Assembly (NCBI GenBank): GCA_022360315.1
Contig: JAKSDA010000568.1
Span: forward strand, 1-64,000
Length of the DNA: 64,000 nucleotides
Direction: 5' to 3'
Origin: Pseudomonadota bacterium
Lineage (GTDB): Bacteria; Myxococcota_A; Polyangia; Haliangiales; Haliangiaceae
Position 1 is the stretch's first letter. Each line of letters opens with the position of its first letter. This document shows, one piece after another, positions 23,703-33,040 of this stretch. The translations under genes and the position numbers were made by a program. The notes beneath the pieces are model-generated. The model saw only the letters and a list, made by a program, of their open reading frames with translations. It had not been told where the DNA came from and searched no databases.

Positions 23703-26021
23703 CTACTCGGCGGCGAATGCCGGAGCCACGCCCATCTCGCGGAGCAGATGGTGGGCGCGGTCGACTGCGTCCATGATCCACAAGGCGTAGCGAATGTCGA
23801 GGTGGATCGAGCGAGTGAGTTCGGGGATAAACAGCCAATCAGAGGCCATGGATTCGTAGTTGCCGTCGAATAGCAAGCCGACCAATTCGCCGCGACTGTT
23901 GATCGTGGCCGAACCCGAGTTGCCGCCTGTGGTATCGAGATCGGCCAGGAAATTGACCGGTACCTCGCCCACATCAGAGGCCACGTAGCGGCCGAAGCGC
24001 TTGGCCGTCACGGCATCGAGAAGCGCCCGGGGCGCGGCGAAGGGTTCCTTGCCGGTGTGTTTTTGCGCCATTTGCGAAACCACTGTGAACGGCTCGTAAA
24101 CCTCGGCCGAAGGACGCGGCCGGTAGCCGCGAACCGTGCCGTAGGTGATGCGCAGGGTACCGTTGGCATCGGGGGCGATGGAACCCCGGGAAAACTCGCG
24201 AAGAGCCGCAATATAACGCGGTTTGAGCAGGGACATTGCACCGGTGTAGCGTTTCTCGCGCTCTTCGAACTTCTTGAAGAGCGGACGCATCGCGATGGCA
24301 AGCGCGATAAACGGATCCTTGCTGGCCTCGAGTTCTTCCGTGGTTGCCTTGGTGAACAGTGCAACGCGTGTCTCGGTGTCTTCGAGTTTGGTTTCCTCGT
24401 AGAGCCGGTTGACTGTGCGCTCGATGCTCGCGTTGTCGTACGGCCCCTCACCCAGGATGATCTTCAACCAGTCGCCGTTGCGCTGTGGATGCCGCGCAGC
24501 GCGCTGCAGAGTCAAGGTCAGCATGGCTCGGTCGAGATGGCGGTTGTAATGCCGCTCCAGGGTGCGCAGGCCCGCCTCGATGCGCTTCCAGTTTCGCTCT
24601 TGATACCGCTCTTCGCGTTTCGCGTCGGGCTTGGTCCGCTCTTCGGCCATCCGCACCAGGGTGTCGGCAGAGCGAAACATCGCGACAAAAAATATGCTGC
24701 CCAAGTCGGCGTCCCGGTCGCGCGTCTTCTTGCGATCGGCGTCGAGCGCTTCCATCTCGGCCAGCACTGTGCCGTACTTGTCGCGCCGAGCAGGGTCGGC
24801 CTTGATCCACGCAGTGAGGTCCTGTTGCAGTTTGCTTCTCGCCGCTGCCAGACCGCCCTTGACCAGTCCCTCCATCATGCCGCGGTGGTTCTTGACCACA
24901 TTCTCGAGGCCAAAAATCCACATTGTAGCCTTGATCTCGGTCTCCTTGTCGATTTTCTTGACCTCGTGGAGCTTGGCGAGGTACTCGTCGAACATGGCAA
25001 TGCGGCGGGGATAGCTCCACTCCACAGCTTCTTTGACCTCGGCCGCGGTCTGGTGACGTTGAGTCCGCACGGGATAGCCCGCTACCATCACCAGATCTCC
25101 CTTGCGGAGCGGTTTGCTGGCAACTTTGAGCCAGTGTTTGGGCCGATAGGGCACGTTGTCTTTGCTGTAATCGGCCGGTTGGCCGTCTTTGCCGACGTAG
25201 GCCCGGTAGAATGAGTAATCGCCGGTGTGGCGCGGCCACATCCAGTTGTCGTCGTCGCCGCCATACCAGCCGATGCCGCGGTGCGGAGCATAAACCAGTC
25301 GAACATCGCGAATCTGCAGCCTCTCGATCAAATAGAACTCGGCGCCGCGAAAGTAGCTGGATACAGTGCAGCGCATGTGCGGTCGATTCTTCTCGCACTC
25401 GGCGACGAGCTTCTTTTTGCGCGCGTCGATCTCATCGTAACGTTTGCGGTCGTCGCTGATCTGGTCCAGGCCACCAAGGACTCTGTCGGTTACCTTGGAA
25501 AAGCCCTGGGTGACGTAAACTCGCGCAGACGGGCCGTTCCACTTCTCATCAGCCCGGGTCGCGGCCAGAAAACCGGTTTCAACCAGGTTGTCCTCGGGTG
25601 TCGAGTGGTACTGCAGGGCGCCCTGCACACAGTGGTAATTGGTGATCACCAGCCCGTCAGGGGATACAAACGACGCCGAACAACCGCCCAGGCTCACGAT
25701 TGCGGCAAGGGTCGGCGACAGTGGGTCGGTGAGATTCTCGACATCGAGCTCGAGGCCGAGTGAACGCAGTGTATCGGCATGGTCGCCCAGTTGCTGCGGC
25801 ATCCACATACCACCGGGGTTTTCGAACGCTACCGGCGCGGCAGATTTTTTGTCCTGTCCGGGCGACTGAGCGGTACTCGCAGTACTGCCGCAACTGCCGA
25901 GGAGGACGGCGACAACGACCGCGAGGAAATAGTGAAAAAATCCTAACTCCCGAGTAGCGCCGCGTCGCTTCGCCGTCGCCGGGACGTCCGTACGAGTGTG
26001 AATCGGTGGCAGAGAATGCAT
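23703..26021 (-). CDS. S46 family dipeptidyl-peptidase (DPP7-like)
   Basis: 772 residues. A long n-region is followed by a lipoprotein-like signal (YFLAVVVAVLLGSC). Catalytic His in VITNYHCVQGAL, Asp in MWPRHTGDYSFYR and Ser in TTGGNSGSATINS form the triad of S46 peptidases, which release N-terminal dipeptides in the periplasm. The residue that sets P1 choice lies in LLFDGNYES: Gly, as in DPP7 (hydrophobic P1), rather than Arg, as in DPP11 (acidic P1). Length fits the family (about 700-720 plus signal). Likely a peptide-scavenging enzyme. Confidence 0.93.
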   Translation of the reverse strand: MHSLPPIHTRTDVPATAKRRGATRELGFFHYFLAVVVAVLLGSCGSTASTAQSPGQDKKSAAPVAFENPGGMWMPQQLGDHADTLRSLGLELDVENLTDPLSPTLAAIVSLGGCSASFVSPDGLVITNYHCVQGALQYHSTPEDNLVETGFLAATRADEKWNGPSARVYVTQGFSKVTDRVLGGLDQISDDRKRYDEIDARKKKLVAECEKNRPHMRCTVSSYFRGAEFYLIERLQIRDVRLVYAPHRGIGWYGGDDDNWMWPRHTGDYSFYRAYVGKDGQPADYSKDNVPYRPKHWLKVASKPLRKGDLVMVAGYPVRTQRHQTAAEVKEAVEWSYPRRIAMFDEYLAKLHEVKKIDKETEIKATMWIFGLENVVKNHRGMMEGLVKGGLAAARSKLQQDLTAWIKADPARRDKYGTVLAEMEALDADRKKTRDRDADLGSIFFVAMFRSADTLVRMAEERTKPDAKREERYQERNWKRIEAGLRTLERHYNRHLDRAMLTLTLQRAARHPQRNGDWLKIILGEGPYDNASIERTVNRLYEETKLEDTETRVALFTKATTEELEASKDPFIALAIAMRPLFKKFEEREKRYTGAMSLLKPRYIAALREFSRGSIAPDANGTLRITYGTVRGYRPRPSAEVYEPFTVVSQMAQKHTGKEPFAAPRALLDAVTAKRFGRYVASDVGEVPVNFLADLDTTGGNSGSATINSRGELVGLLFDGNYESMASDWLFIPELTRSIHLDIRYALWIMDAVDRAHHLLREMGVAPAFAAE

Positions 26022-26123
26022 CGGGGAGTCGTACCAAATTGGTCGCAGAATGAAAGGACAGTGTGCATCTGCAGGCCTGATTCATGGCAACATGGCCGAT
26101 GACGCGACGCGTAACTACAACTT

Positions 26124-26852
26124 CTAGGGCGTGCACAGCGAATGGCGCAGAGCGGGCTCTATTCTGGCGAGCTTTTGGCAGGTTTGGGGTATCCAGCCAG
26201 AGTCGCCGGCCGAGTGCGGGCTCTGGACAAGAGCGGCGTTGTCGAGCGCGGCGGTATAGGCGAGCATGGCCTCGTGGTCAAACTGGTCGGCGAGTTCGGC
26301 GAGTTCGGCGCGAAATAGGGCTTTTTCGGCAGGATCGGCGATGTCGGCGGGAGGGACCAAACGGCGCAGCTTGGTGGCAAAGGCGAGGTGCAAATCACCG
26401 AGGCGGGCCTGGGCGCGAAGCATTGCGACCTCGCGATACGCGATCACCTCGGCGAAGAGATTGCGCGCATTGTGATACTGGGCGCGGGCCGCGCGGATGT
26501 TGTCGAGGGTGGCAACTTCGGTTGCTGCGGCAATGGATTGCTCGTCGAAGTGGTGTCGTTCGCATTCGGCTTGCTCGAAAACCGCCCGGGCTGCGGCCAG
26601 TCGAGCCTGGGCATCGCTGCGTTCGAGCAGGGCCTCACGGGCGCGTTTGGCCGCGAGCCAGGTCTCGGTGCACGGAGTATCGGCCTCGGGCGAGTTGACT
26701 GGCCGGTACACTGGCCCGTGCGGCGGTTGCCCGCGACCTCCGCACCCGGCACCGGTCGCGACCAGGCAAACCACAAAAAGAGTCGCGCATATGCCCGAAG
26801 CGGCCCGGCGCCGGGGGTATTCGAGCAATTGTAGGGCTCTTTTTCTGCCCAT
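26124..26852 (-). CDS. lipoprotein with helical domain, unknown function
   Basis: 242 residues. Basic n-region, then CATLFVVCLVATGAGC with the lipobox Cys. The mature part is Ala/Arg/Glu-rich and predicted helical (RAREALLERSDAQARLAAAR, LDNIRAARAQYHNARNLFAEV), with a few isolated cysteines. It lies 102 bp upstream of the S46 peptidase on the same strand. No family recognised; an earlier start cannot be excluded. Confidence 0.65.
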   Translation of the reverse strand: MGRKRALQLLEYPRRRAASGICATLFVVCLVATGAGCGGRGQPPHGPVYRPVNSPEADTPCTETWLAAKRAREALLERSDAQARLAAARAVFEQAECERHHFDEQSIAAATEVATLDNIRAARAQYHNARNLFAEVIAYREVAMLRAQARLGDLHLAFATKLRRLVPPADIADPAEKALFRAELAELADQFDHEAMLAYTAALDNAALVQSPHSAGDSGWIPQTCQKLARIEPALRHSLCTP

Positions 26853-27357
26853 GATGAACTCGATGATCTCCAGAGTTGCTGGTTTGAAGGTGCATTTGCG
26901 AGGACTTCTGGCTCGCAGCTGCGTATGGTCGCTGTTGGTATCCTCTTATACTCGACCAGGTCATTGTTGGCTGCACTACTCGTCGGCACCAGAGTACAGT
27001 TGCCCGTGCTCCTGCTGGGTTTTTTGTCCTTGAACTCGAGATCGATCTGGCCCTGCACAAATTCTCGGGCGTTGTACCTGGCCTGCTGGGCACTTGCAGG
27101 TCACGATACCAGTGATTGGCTGGAGGCTCGACCCGTAGTGTACGACTTCATTGCCCGACCCTCCGTTTCTCAGCCGATCCGAATCCGCGCGAGCATTGAC
27201 AGCAGAGACCCGACCGCACCGCACCGCAATAACGAACCTTCGCAAAGGCAGCTCCAGAACATGCATCGAACCTCGACCTCGTGCTAGGCTGATGGCGTCT
27301 GTTGGCGAAGTGGTTCGCCATACAATGTATCGTATTGAGGACAGCCAGGAGAAACGA
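26853..27357. other. gene-free intergenic stretch
   Basis: 505 bp between divergent genes. No open frame here looks like a protein. The only structure noted is the palindrome at 27302-27319. Confidence 0.5.
27302..27319. promoter_or_regulatory. palindrome upstream of TIGR04563-like gene
   Basis: TGGCGAA-GTGG-TTCGCCA, a perfect 7-bp dyad ending 38 bp before the start codon. Size and position suit an operator for a small dimeric regulator, perhaps the gene's own product. Confidence 0.45.
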
Positions 27358-27567
27358 ATGGCAGGGTCGGACAAGAGAAAGCAGAGCCTTTATTTCCCAG
27401 CCGATATGCTCAAAGAGATACAGCACGAAGCCGCCCGACAGGACCGTTCCATGTCTTGGATCGTGCAGAAAGCCTGGCTGGCTGCGCGTCATGAATTAAG
27501 GAAGTATCCGAGCGTGAATGATATTGCAGACGACGGCGCAGACGACGAACGAGGCAAGAACGAATAG
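27358..27567 (+). CDS. TIGR04563-like small protein (ribbon-helix-helix-like)
   Basis: 69 residues from the ATG at 27358, with AGGAGA 6 nt upstream; a longer in-frame extension lacks a ribosome site. Sequence KQSLYFPADMLKEIQHEA, then DRSMSWIVQKAWLAAR, matches the compact family defined in myxobacteria (TIGR04563), whose strand-helix-helix pattern suggests a DNA-binding RHH fold. The tail is acidic. A perfect palindrome lies just upstream, consistent with autoregulation. Confidence 0.85.
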   Translation: MAGSDKRKQSLYFPADMLKEIQHEAARQDRSMSWIVQKAWLAARHELRKYPSVNDIADDGADDERGKNE

Positions 27568-27778
27568 GGAGCTCGACTGGTACGCTTCTCTGGCAAGGTC
27601 GATGGCGGCGCGACGACCGTCCTGCCGGACGATAACTGTCGAGCCCTCACGATCGGCACTTCTCGACGCGGCTTCAGTACTCCAAACAATGCTTCAGAAC
27701 GCCCTATCGCGAAGCAGGGGCAAACCCTGGCAGAATAGCCGCCCTTTCGAGTAGGCTCGTAATGGGAGGACCTGACCG

Positions 27779-29128
27779 GTGCATCACCCGTTCGAGACAG
27801 GACATGCCCGCGCAGAGCTAGCATCGCGCTACGCAGGAGTCCGTGCAACCACGGAGCATCTCTGTGCTCCCCTGGAGATCGAGGATTACGTCATTCAGGC
27901 CATGCCCGACGTAAGCCCACCCAAGTGGCACCTCGCCCATACGACGTGGTTTTTCGAAACATTCGTTCTGGAGCCATTTGGCTCGAAAGGCTGCGCATAC
28001 ACGCCCAGCCATCCCAGCTATCGGGTGCTTTTTAACTCGTATTACGAAAGCGTGGGACAGCAGCATGCTCGACCCGAGCGCGGCGTGCTGTCCCGCCCCC
28101 CTTTGAGCGAGGTTCGCGCGTATCGCCAGCGCATCGACGGGTATGTACTCGAGCTTCTCGCCGCTGCCGACAGCGGCGACTGGGACGAAATCGCGAACCG
28201 GGTCGTGCTGGGTCTGAACCACGAGCAGCAGCACCAGGAACTCCTGCTCATGGACACCAAGTACAACTTTTCGCGCAACCCGCTCGCACCAGCATACCGC
28301 GCGCAAACCGATGACCGCGATCGCGACAGCAGCGCAGTGCATCCGCGACCAGACTCATCGCCGGCGCCGATGACGTGGATCGGTTTCGAAGGTGGGGTCC
28401 ACCAATTTGGCTATGCCGGGCAGGGATTCTGTTACGACAATGAGAAGCCTGTCCATCGCGGATTGGTGGCGCCGTTTCGCATCGCCTCGCGCCTGGTAAC
28501 CAACGGCGAGTATCTCGAGTTCATTGAGGACGGCGGCTATGACGAGCCGGGTTACTGGCTTTCGGATGGCTGGGCAACAGTGCAAGCCGAGCGGTGGCGC
28601 GCGCCATTGTACTGGCATGAGCGAGACGGTGCCTGGTTTGAGTTTACCCTCGGCGGTATGAATCCGCTCGCTTGCACCCAGCCGGTCGTGCACGTCAGTT
28701 ACTACGAAGCCGACGCCTACACTCGCTGGCGGGGCAAACGACTGCCCACCGAATACGAGTGGGAACTGCTCGCCCGCGAATTACCTGTACAGGGAAATCT
28801 GGCCGAGTCGGGATTCTTCCATCCGAGACCGGCCAGCCCGATCGGCGATGCCGCGTCAGGTCGGGATGCGTACCGTGCCACGCAGGTTTTTGGCGATGTG
28901 TGGGAATGGACTCAGAGCCCGTATTCTCGCTATCCCGGCTATCAACCTCTGGCCGGCGCACTCGGCGAGTACAACGGCAAGTTCATGTGCAATCAATTTG
29001 TCCTGCGCGGCGGGTCGTGCTTGACGCCCCAGTCCCATCTTCGAGCCACCTACCGCAATTTCTATTACCCCCACCAGCGTTGGAACACCCAGGGCCTGCG
29101 CCTGGCGGAGGATGTAGCAAGCGACTGA
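27779..29128 (+). CDS. egtB: EgtB-like sulfoxide synthase
   Basis: 449 residues; the GTG at 27779 follows GGGAGGA by 8 nt. The N-terminal DinB-like domain has the iron-binding histidines in WHLAHTTWFFE (51, 54) and LNHEQQHQELLLMD (148, 152). The C-terminal FGE-sulfatase domain has GRFKxxR-like elements (GKRLPTEYEWELLAREL, VWEWTQSPYSRYPGY, LRGGSCLTPQ). EgtB joins the sulfur of gamma-glutamylcysteine or cysteine to hercynine in ergothioneine synthesis. No methyltransferase EgtD or lyase EgtE is in the window; the next gene is an SDR 28 bp away. A paralogue acting on another substrate cannot be excluded. Confidence 0.88.
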   Translation: MHHPFETGHARAELASRYAGVRATTEHLCAPLEIEDYVIQAMPDVSPPKWHLAHTTWFFETFVLEPFGSKGCAYTPSHPSYRVLFNSYYESVGQQHARPERGVLSRPPLSEVRAYRQRIDGYVLELLAAADSGDWDEIANRVVLGLNHEQQHQELLLMDTKYNFSRNPLAPAYRAQTDDRDRDSSAVHPRPDSSPAPMTWIGFEGGVHQFGYAGQGFCYDNEKPVHRGLVAPFRIASRLVTNGEYLEFIEDGGYDEPGYWLSDGWATVQAERWRAPLYWHERDGAWFEFTLGGMNPLACTQPVVHVSYYEADAYTRWRGKRLPTEYEWELLARELPVQGNLAESGFFHPRPASPIGDAASGRDAYRATQVFGDVWEWTQSPYSRYPGYQPLAGALGEYNGKFMCNQFVLRGGSCLTPQSHLRATYRNFYYPHQRWNTQGLRLAEDVASD

Positions 29129-29156
29129 CCTACGCCCTGAACCGAAGAACTCAGCC

Positions 29157-29924
29157 ATGGCCGATCGAGATTTTCACGACAAAGTCGTTCTGGTCACAGG
29201 AGCATCTCGCGGCATCGGCAGAGCCATCGCCCGCGAGTTTGCCGAACGCGGCGCCACCATTGCGGTTCACTATCACCGCAGTGATGCCGGTGCCCGAGAA
29301 ACCGTCACCGCCCTTCCCGGCAGCGCTCACCGGGCGTTTCGAGCAGATATCGCCCAGCCGTCGAGCGTGAGCACACTGGTCGATGACGTGGTCCGCACCA
29401 TGGGCTCGATAGACGTACTGGTCAACAATGCCGGTTTCTATGAGGCTCACCCTATCGTCGATACGAGCTACGAAGACTGGCAGGAAGCATGGCAGCGGAC
29501 CCTGGCGATCAATCTGTTAGGGCCGACCAATCTGATCCACTGCGTCGTGCCCCATATGATTGGAAATGGTGGCGGTCGCATCGTCAACATCTCGTCGCGT
29601 GGGGCGTTTCGCGGCGAGCCCGAAGGACCGGCATACGGTGCCAGCAAGGCAGGCTTGAACGCGATGGGCCAATCTCTGGCCAAAGCGCTCGCGCCACACT
29701 CGGTCTACGTGTGCACGGTCGCGCCCGGGTTTGTCGAGACCGAGATGGCCCGGCCAATCCTGTCCGGACCATCGGGGGATGCCCTTCGCGGCGAGATTCC
29801 ATTCGGTCGCATAGCACGCCCCGAGGAAGTTGCTCTGACCGCCGTATTCTTGGCCTTACCGGGAACGGAATACCTCACCGGCTGCATCGTCGACGTGAAT
29901 GGCGCCTCGTACTTGCGGACCTGA
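29157..29924 (+). CDS. short-chain dehydrogenase/reductase (FabG-like)
   Basis: 255 residues. Cofactor motif TGASRGIGRAIA, NNAGFY, catalytic Ser in NISSRGAF and YGASK (Y-x3-K). It ends with the classical SDR segment DVNGASYLRT. NADP preference is likely because HYHRSD follows the second strand. Substrate unknown; it sits 28 bp behind the EgtB-like gene and may share its transcript. Confidence 0.9.
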   Translation: MADRDFHDKVVLVTGASRGIGRAIAREFAERGATIAVHYHRSDAGARETVTALPGSAHRAFRADIAQPSSVSTLVDDVVRTMGSIDVLVNNAGFYEAHPIVDTSYEDWQEAWQRTLAINLLGPTNLIHCVVPHMIGNGGGRIVNISSRGAFRGEPEGPAYGASKAGLNAMGQSLAKALAPHSVYVCTVAPGFVETEMARPILSGPSGDALRGEIPFGRIARPEEVALTAVFLALPGTEYLTGCIVDVNGASYLRT

Positions 29925-30218
29925 TCGGCTAGAGGTCATCGCGGTATCGAGCACTGGGTGTGGCAATGGAGATAGTTCCCGGGTAGACGGGGGAACTCCA
30001 CCGGATGCGTATACGGGCGCGGATCCGGTCTTCGACCGCGTTGCTGGCTCGATCTATGTCACAGAGATAGAACGCGGGAAGGAATGCTGGCAGCGGCTCA
30101 TTGGTCGTGATACCAACCGACCAACCTGACGCCGGACATTCTGGCCTGACCGCTACATCGTCGGCAGGTCAGCGGCCGGACCATCTGATGGGTTTACCAT
30201 CTTGAGGAGAAGAACGAG

Positions 30219-32963
30219 ATGAAGCGCGTTCTGAGTTATTGCTTGTTATTGATCGCCGGGGTTGCGGTGGGGTGCTCTTCTGCGCCCAAGGGAGTTACTG
30301 GGCCCGCCGGAAAAGGCGTCCAGCCCCCTTTGATCGACCGGGAATTGTTTTTTGGCGATCCGGTCATCACCGGGGCACAGCTGTCTCCCGATGGCCAATA
30401 CCTCGCCTTTATCAAGCCGTACAAGGATGTCCGGAATATATGGGTCAAGCGGCTTGACGAGGAGTTTGACAGCGCCCGGCCGATCACTGCCGACAAGCGA
30501 CCGGTTCCCGGCTACTTCTGGTCGCGCGATGGCCGCCACATTCTGTATGTGCAGGACAAGGGCGGCAACGAGAATTATCACGTCTACGCGGTCGATCCAT
30601 CGGCGTCTCCAGTGGCAGCCACGGGCGTGCCGCCGGCCCGCAATCTAACCGACATCGAGGGAGTGCGCGCCCGAATCTACAGCGCGCCGCGCAATGATCC
30701 CAACGCGATCATTGTGGGCCTCAACGATCGCGACGCGTCGTATCACGACGTCTATAGAATCGATATTGCCTCGGGGCAACGCACGCTACTGATCAAGAAC
30801 GACCACAAGGTCGGCTATTACTTCTACGATGAGAATGGCGCGGTTCGGCTGGCGGTGCGCGAAATACCCGGTGGCAGCAGCGAGATCTTGCGGGTAGAGA
30901 GCGGCGATCTGGTCCGGATCTACACCACGACCTACGAGGAGGATGCGTTTCCCATGCGCTTTCACTCCGACGGCAAACGAGTTTATCTCGAAACCAACAA
31001 GGGCAGCGACGTCGACTTGAGTCGCCTGATGCTGATGGATGTGCAAACCGGCAAAACCGAACTCGTGGAAGCCGACCCCGAGGGGAGAGTCGACTTCGGT
31101 TGGGCAGTTTTCCACGAAGAAACCGACGAGCTATTGGCCACGGTTTATATCGGCGACCGGCTCCGGATTTATCCCAAGTCCGAGCAGACCCGCCGCGATC
31201 TCGAGCTCCTGCGCGGCAAATTTCCCGACGGCGATCTGCGATTCCGCTCGGCGACCAGGGATATGCGCCTCACCCTGGTCTCGGTGGCGAGTGACGTGGA
31301 TCCGGGCTCGACCTACCTGTACAACCGCGATACCGGCGATATCAAATTCATTTACCGCTCGCGTCCCGATCTGCCGAGCGAGCATCTGGCTGCCATGAAA
31401 CCGGTTCGCTATGAAGCGCGGGATGGCGTGGAGATTCCAGCGTATCTCACCTTGCCCAAGGGCGCCGAGCCAAAAAACCTGCCGGCCGTGCTGTTCCCCC
31501 ACGGTGGACCGTGGTCGCGCGATATATGGGGGTACGACGGGTTTACCCAGTTCTTGGCCAATCGCGGCTACGCTGTGTTGCAGCCCAACTTTCGCAGTTC
31601 GTCGGGCTACGGCAAGAAATTTCTCAACGCCGGTAACCGGACCTGGGGCATTGGCGCCATGCAGCACGATCTCACCGATGGTGTCAAATGGATGATCGGG
31701 CAGGGCATCGCCGATCCCAAGCGTATCTGTATATTCGGCGGATCATACGGCGGTTACGCAACGCTGGCCGGCGTGACGTTTACTCCGGATCTCTATACCT
31801 GCGGCATTCCATATGTGGCGCCGTCCAACTTGATCACCCTGATCGAGTCATTCCCGGCCTACTGGCGGCCGTTTTTGGAGTCGTCTTGGTACAAGCGGGT
31901 TGGCGACCCGGCCGATGCAGCAGACCGGAAAGATCTCGAAGCGCGCTCCCCGCTCAATTTCGTCGATCAGATCAAGGTGCCGCTCCTCGTCGTACACGGA
32001 GCCAATGACCCGCGAGTGAAGCAGGCCGAATCCGATCAGATCGTCGTGGCTCTCAGAGACAAGGGTCACGCTGTCGAGTACATCGTGGCGCCTGACGAAG
32101 GCCATGGCTTTCGCGCCCCAAACAATCGTATGGCCATGGCCATGGCCATGGAGCGCTTTTTGGCCAAGCACCTCGGCGGCCGCGTGCAAACCTCGGTAAA
32201 GGACAACGTGGCCGGGCGTCTCGCCGAGATTACCGTGGATATCAAAACCGTCGAAATGCCGAGCGTGGCCGAACAGGCCGCGGCCACTGCGGCAATGAGG
32301 GCAGCGCTGCCCAATGTCGATGGCAGCCTGATCAAGCCGGTCGCGCTGGAGTTCAAGGCCAATCTGAAAATGGCATCGCAAAACATGGAAATGACCGTGA
32401 CGCGTACTGTGCAAGCGGTTACCGACCAGGGCCACGCGCTGTGGCGGATCGTCGACTCCGCAAAACTGCCCACGGGCAACGTCGCCGACACGCTAGACCT
32501 CGACAGCGCAACACTACGTCCGGTCAAGCGGACCATGAGCGGTACGGTAGAGGCCGGAATTACCTACAGCGACAAGGCAGTCAAAGGCACGATGAGTGTA
32601 ATGGGCCGGAAAACCGACATCGATGTTGCGCTCGACGCGCCAGTATGGGCTGACGGTCCAGGTCTGGCCATGGCCGTGGCCGCCCTACCCCTGGCAGAAG
32701 GCTACGAAACCACATTTCGCTGGTTCGAGACCAACATGCAAAAAGTCGAGCCCTATCGGCTCGTGGTGAAAGGTACCGAGACGACGTCGGTGCCCGCGGG
32801 AAACTTCGAGACCTTTGTTGTCGAGTACATACCCCTCGGCGATTCAACCAGTGGTGGCGTCATGCGGGTAATGCGCAAGGCGCCACATTACGCGGTCAAG
32901 AGCGAACACAAGCTGCCTGGCGGCATGGGCGTGCTGACCACCGAGCTGAGCAACGTCAAATAA
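30219..32963 (+). CDS. S9 prolyl-oligopeptidase family lipoprotein with C-terminal extension
   Basis: 914 residues. Signal MKRVLSYCLLLIAGVAVGC (lipobox). A beta-propeller domain follows (about 60-400; SPDGQYLAFIKPYKD, YFWSRDGRHILYVQDK). The alpha/beta hydrolase domain has the nucleophile in FGGSYGGYATLAG, the Asp in HGANDPRVKQ and the His in DEGHGFRAP. It is thus a periplasmic dipeptidyl- or acylaminoacyl-type peptidase. The last 260 or so residues are extra: a beta-rich domain (FKANLKMASQNMEMTV, RWFETNMQKVEPYRLV) resembling DUF3108-type lipid-binding proteins. The fusion is unusual; both parts are in frame without a gap. Confidence 0.9.
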   Translation: MKRVLSYCLLLIAGVAVGCSSAPKGVTGPAGKGVQPPLIDRELFFGDPVITGAQLSPDGQYLAFIKPYKDVRNIWVKRLDEEFDSARPITADKRPVPGYFWSRDGRHILYVQDKGGNENYHVYAVDPSASPVAATGVPPARNLTDIEGVRARIYSAPRNDPNAIIVGLNDRDASYHDVYRIDIASGQRTLLIKNDHKVGYYFYDENGAVRLAVREIPGGSSEILRVESGDLVRIYTTTYEEDAFPMRFHSDGKRVYLETNKGSDVDLSRLMLMDVQTGKTELVEADPEGRVDFGWAVFHEETDELLATVYIGDRLRIYPKSEQTRRDLELLRGKFPDGDLRFRSATRDMRLTLVSVASDVDPGSTYLYNRDTGDIKFIYRSRPDLPSEHLAAMKPVRYEARDGVEIPAYLTLPKGAEPKNLPAVLFPHGGPWSRDIWGYDGFTQFLANRGYAVLQPNFRSSSGYGKKFLNAGNRTWGIGAMQHDLTDGVKWMIGQGIADPKRICIFGGSYGGYATLAGVTFTPDLYTCGIPYVAPSNLITLIESFPAYWRPFLESSWYKRVGDPADAADRKDLEARSPLNFVDQIKVPLLVVHGANDPRVKQAESDQIVVALRDKGHAVEYIVAPDEGHGFRAPNNRMAMAMAMERFLAKHLGGRVQTSVKDNVAGRLAEITVDIKTVEMPSVAEQAAATAAMRAALPNVDGSLIKPVALEFKANLKMASQNMEMTVTRTVQAVTDQGHALWRIVDSAKLPTGNVADTLDLDSATLRPVKRTMSGTVEAGITYSDKAVKGTMSVMGRKTDIDVALDAPVWADGPGLAMAVAALPLAEGYETTFRWFETNMQKVEPYRLVVKGTETTSVPAGNFETFVVEYIPLGDSTSGGVMRVMRKAPHYAVKSEHKLPGGMGVLTTELSNVK

Positions 32964-32997
32964 ACCCGCCCACGTGTCGGCAATCACGCATGCCGTG

Positions 32998-33040
32998 CCC
33001 GGTCATCTCAGCGCGTTCCCCCCCGGTCATCTCAGCGCGT
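32998..33040. repeat. 19-bp direct repeat
   Basis: CCCGGTCATCTCAGCGCGT occurs at 32998-33016 and 33022-33040. The second copy spans the stop codon of the minus-strand cysteine-rich lipoprotein. Confidence 0.75.

Noticed and set aside
29899..30129. 76-codon plus-strand open frame between the SDR and the S9 peptidase
   Set aside because: Overlaps the SDR 3' end, has no ribosome site and no sequence resemblance to a protein family.
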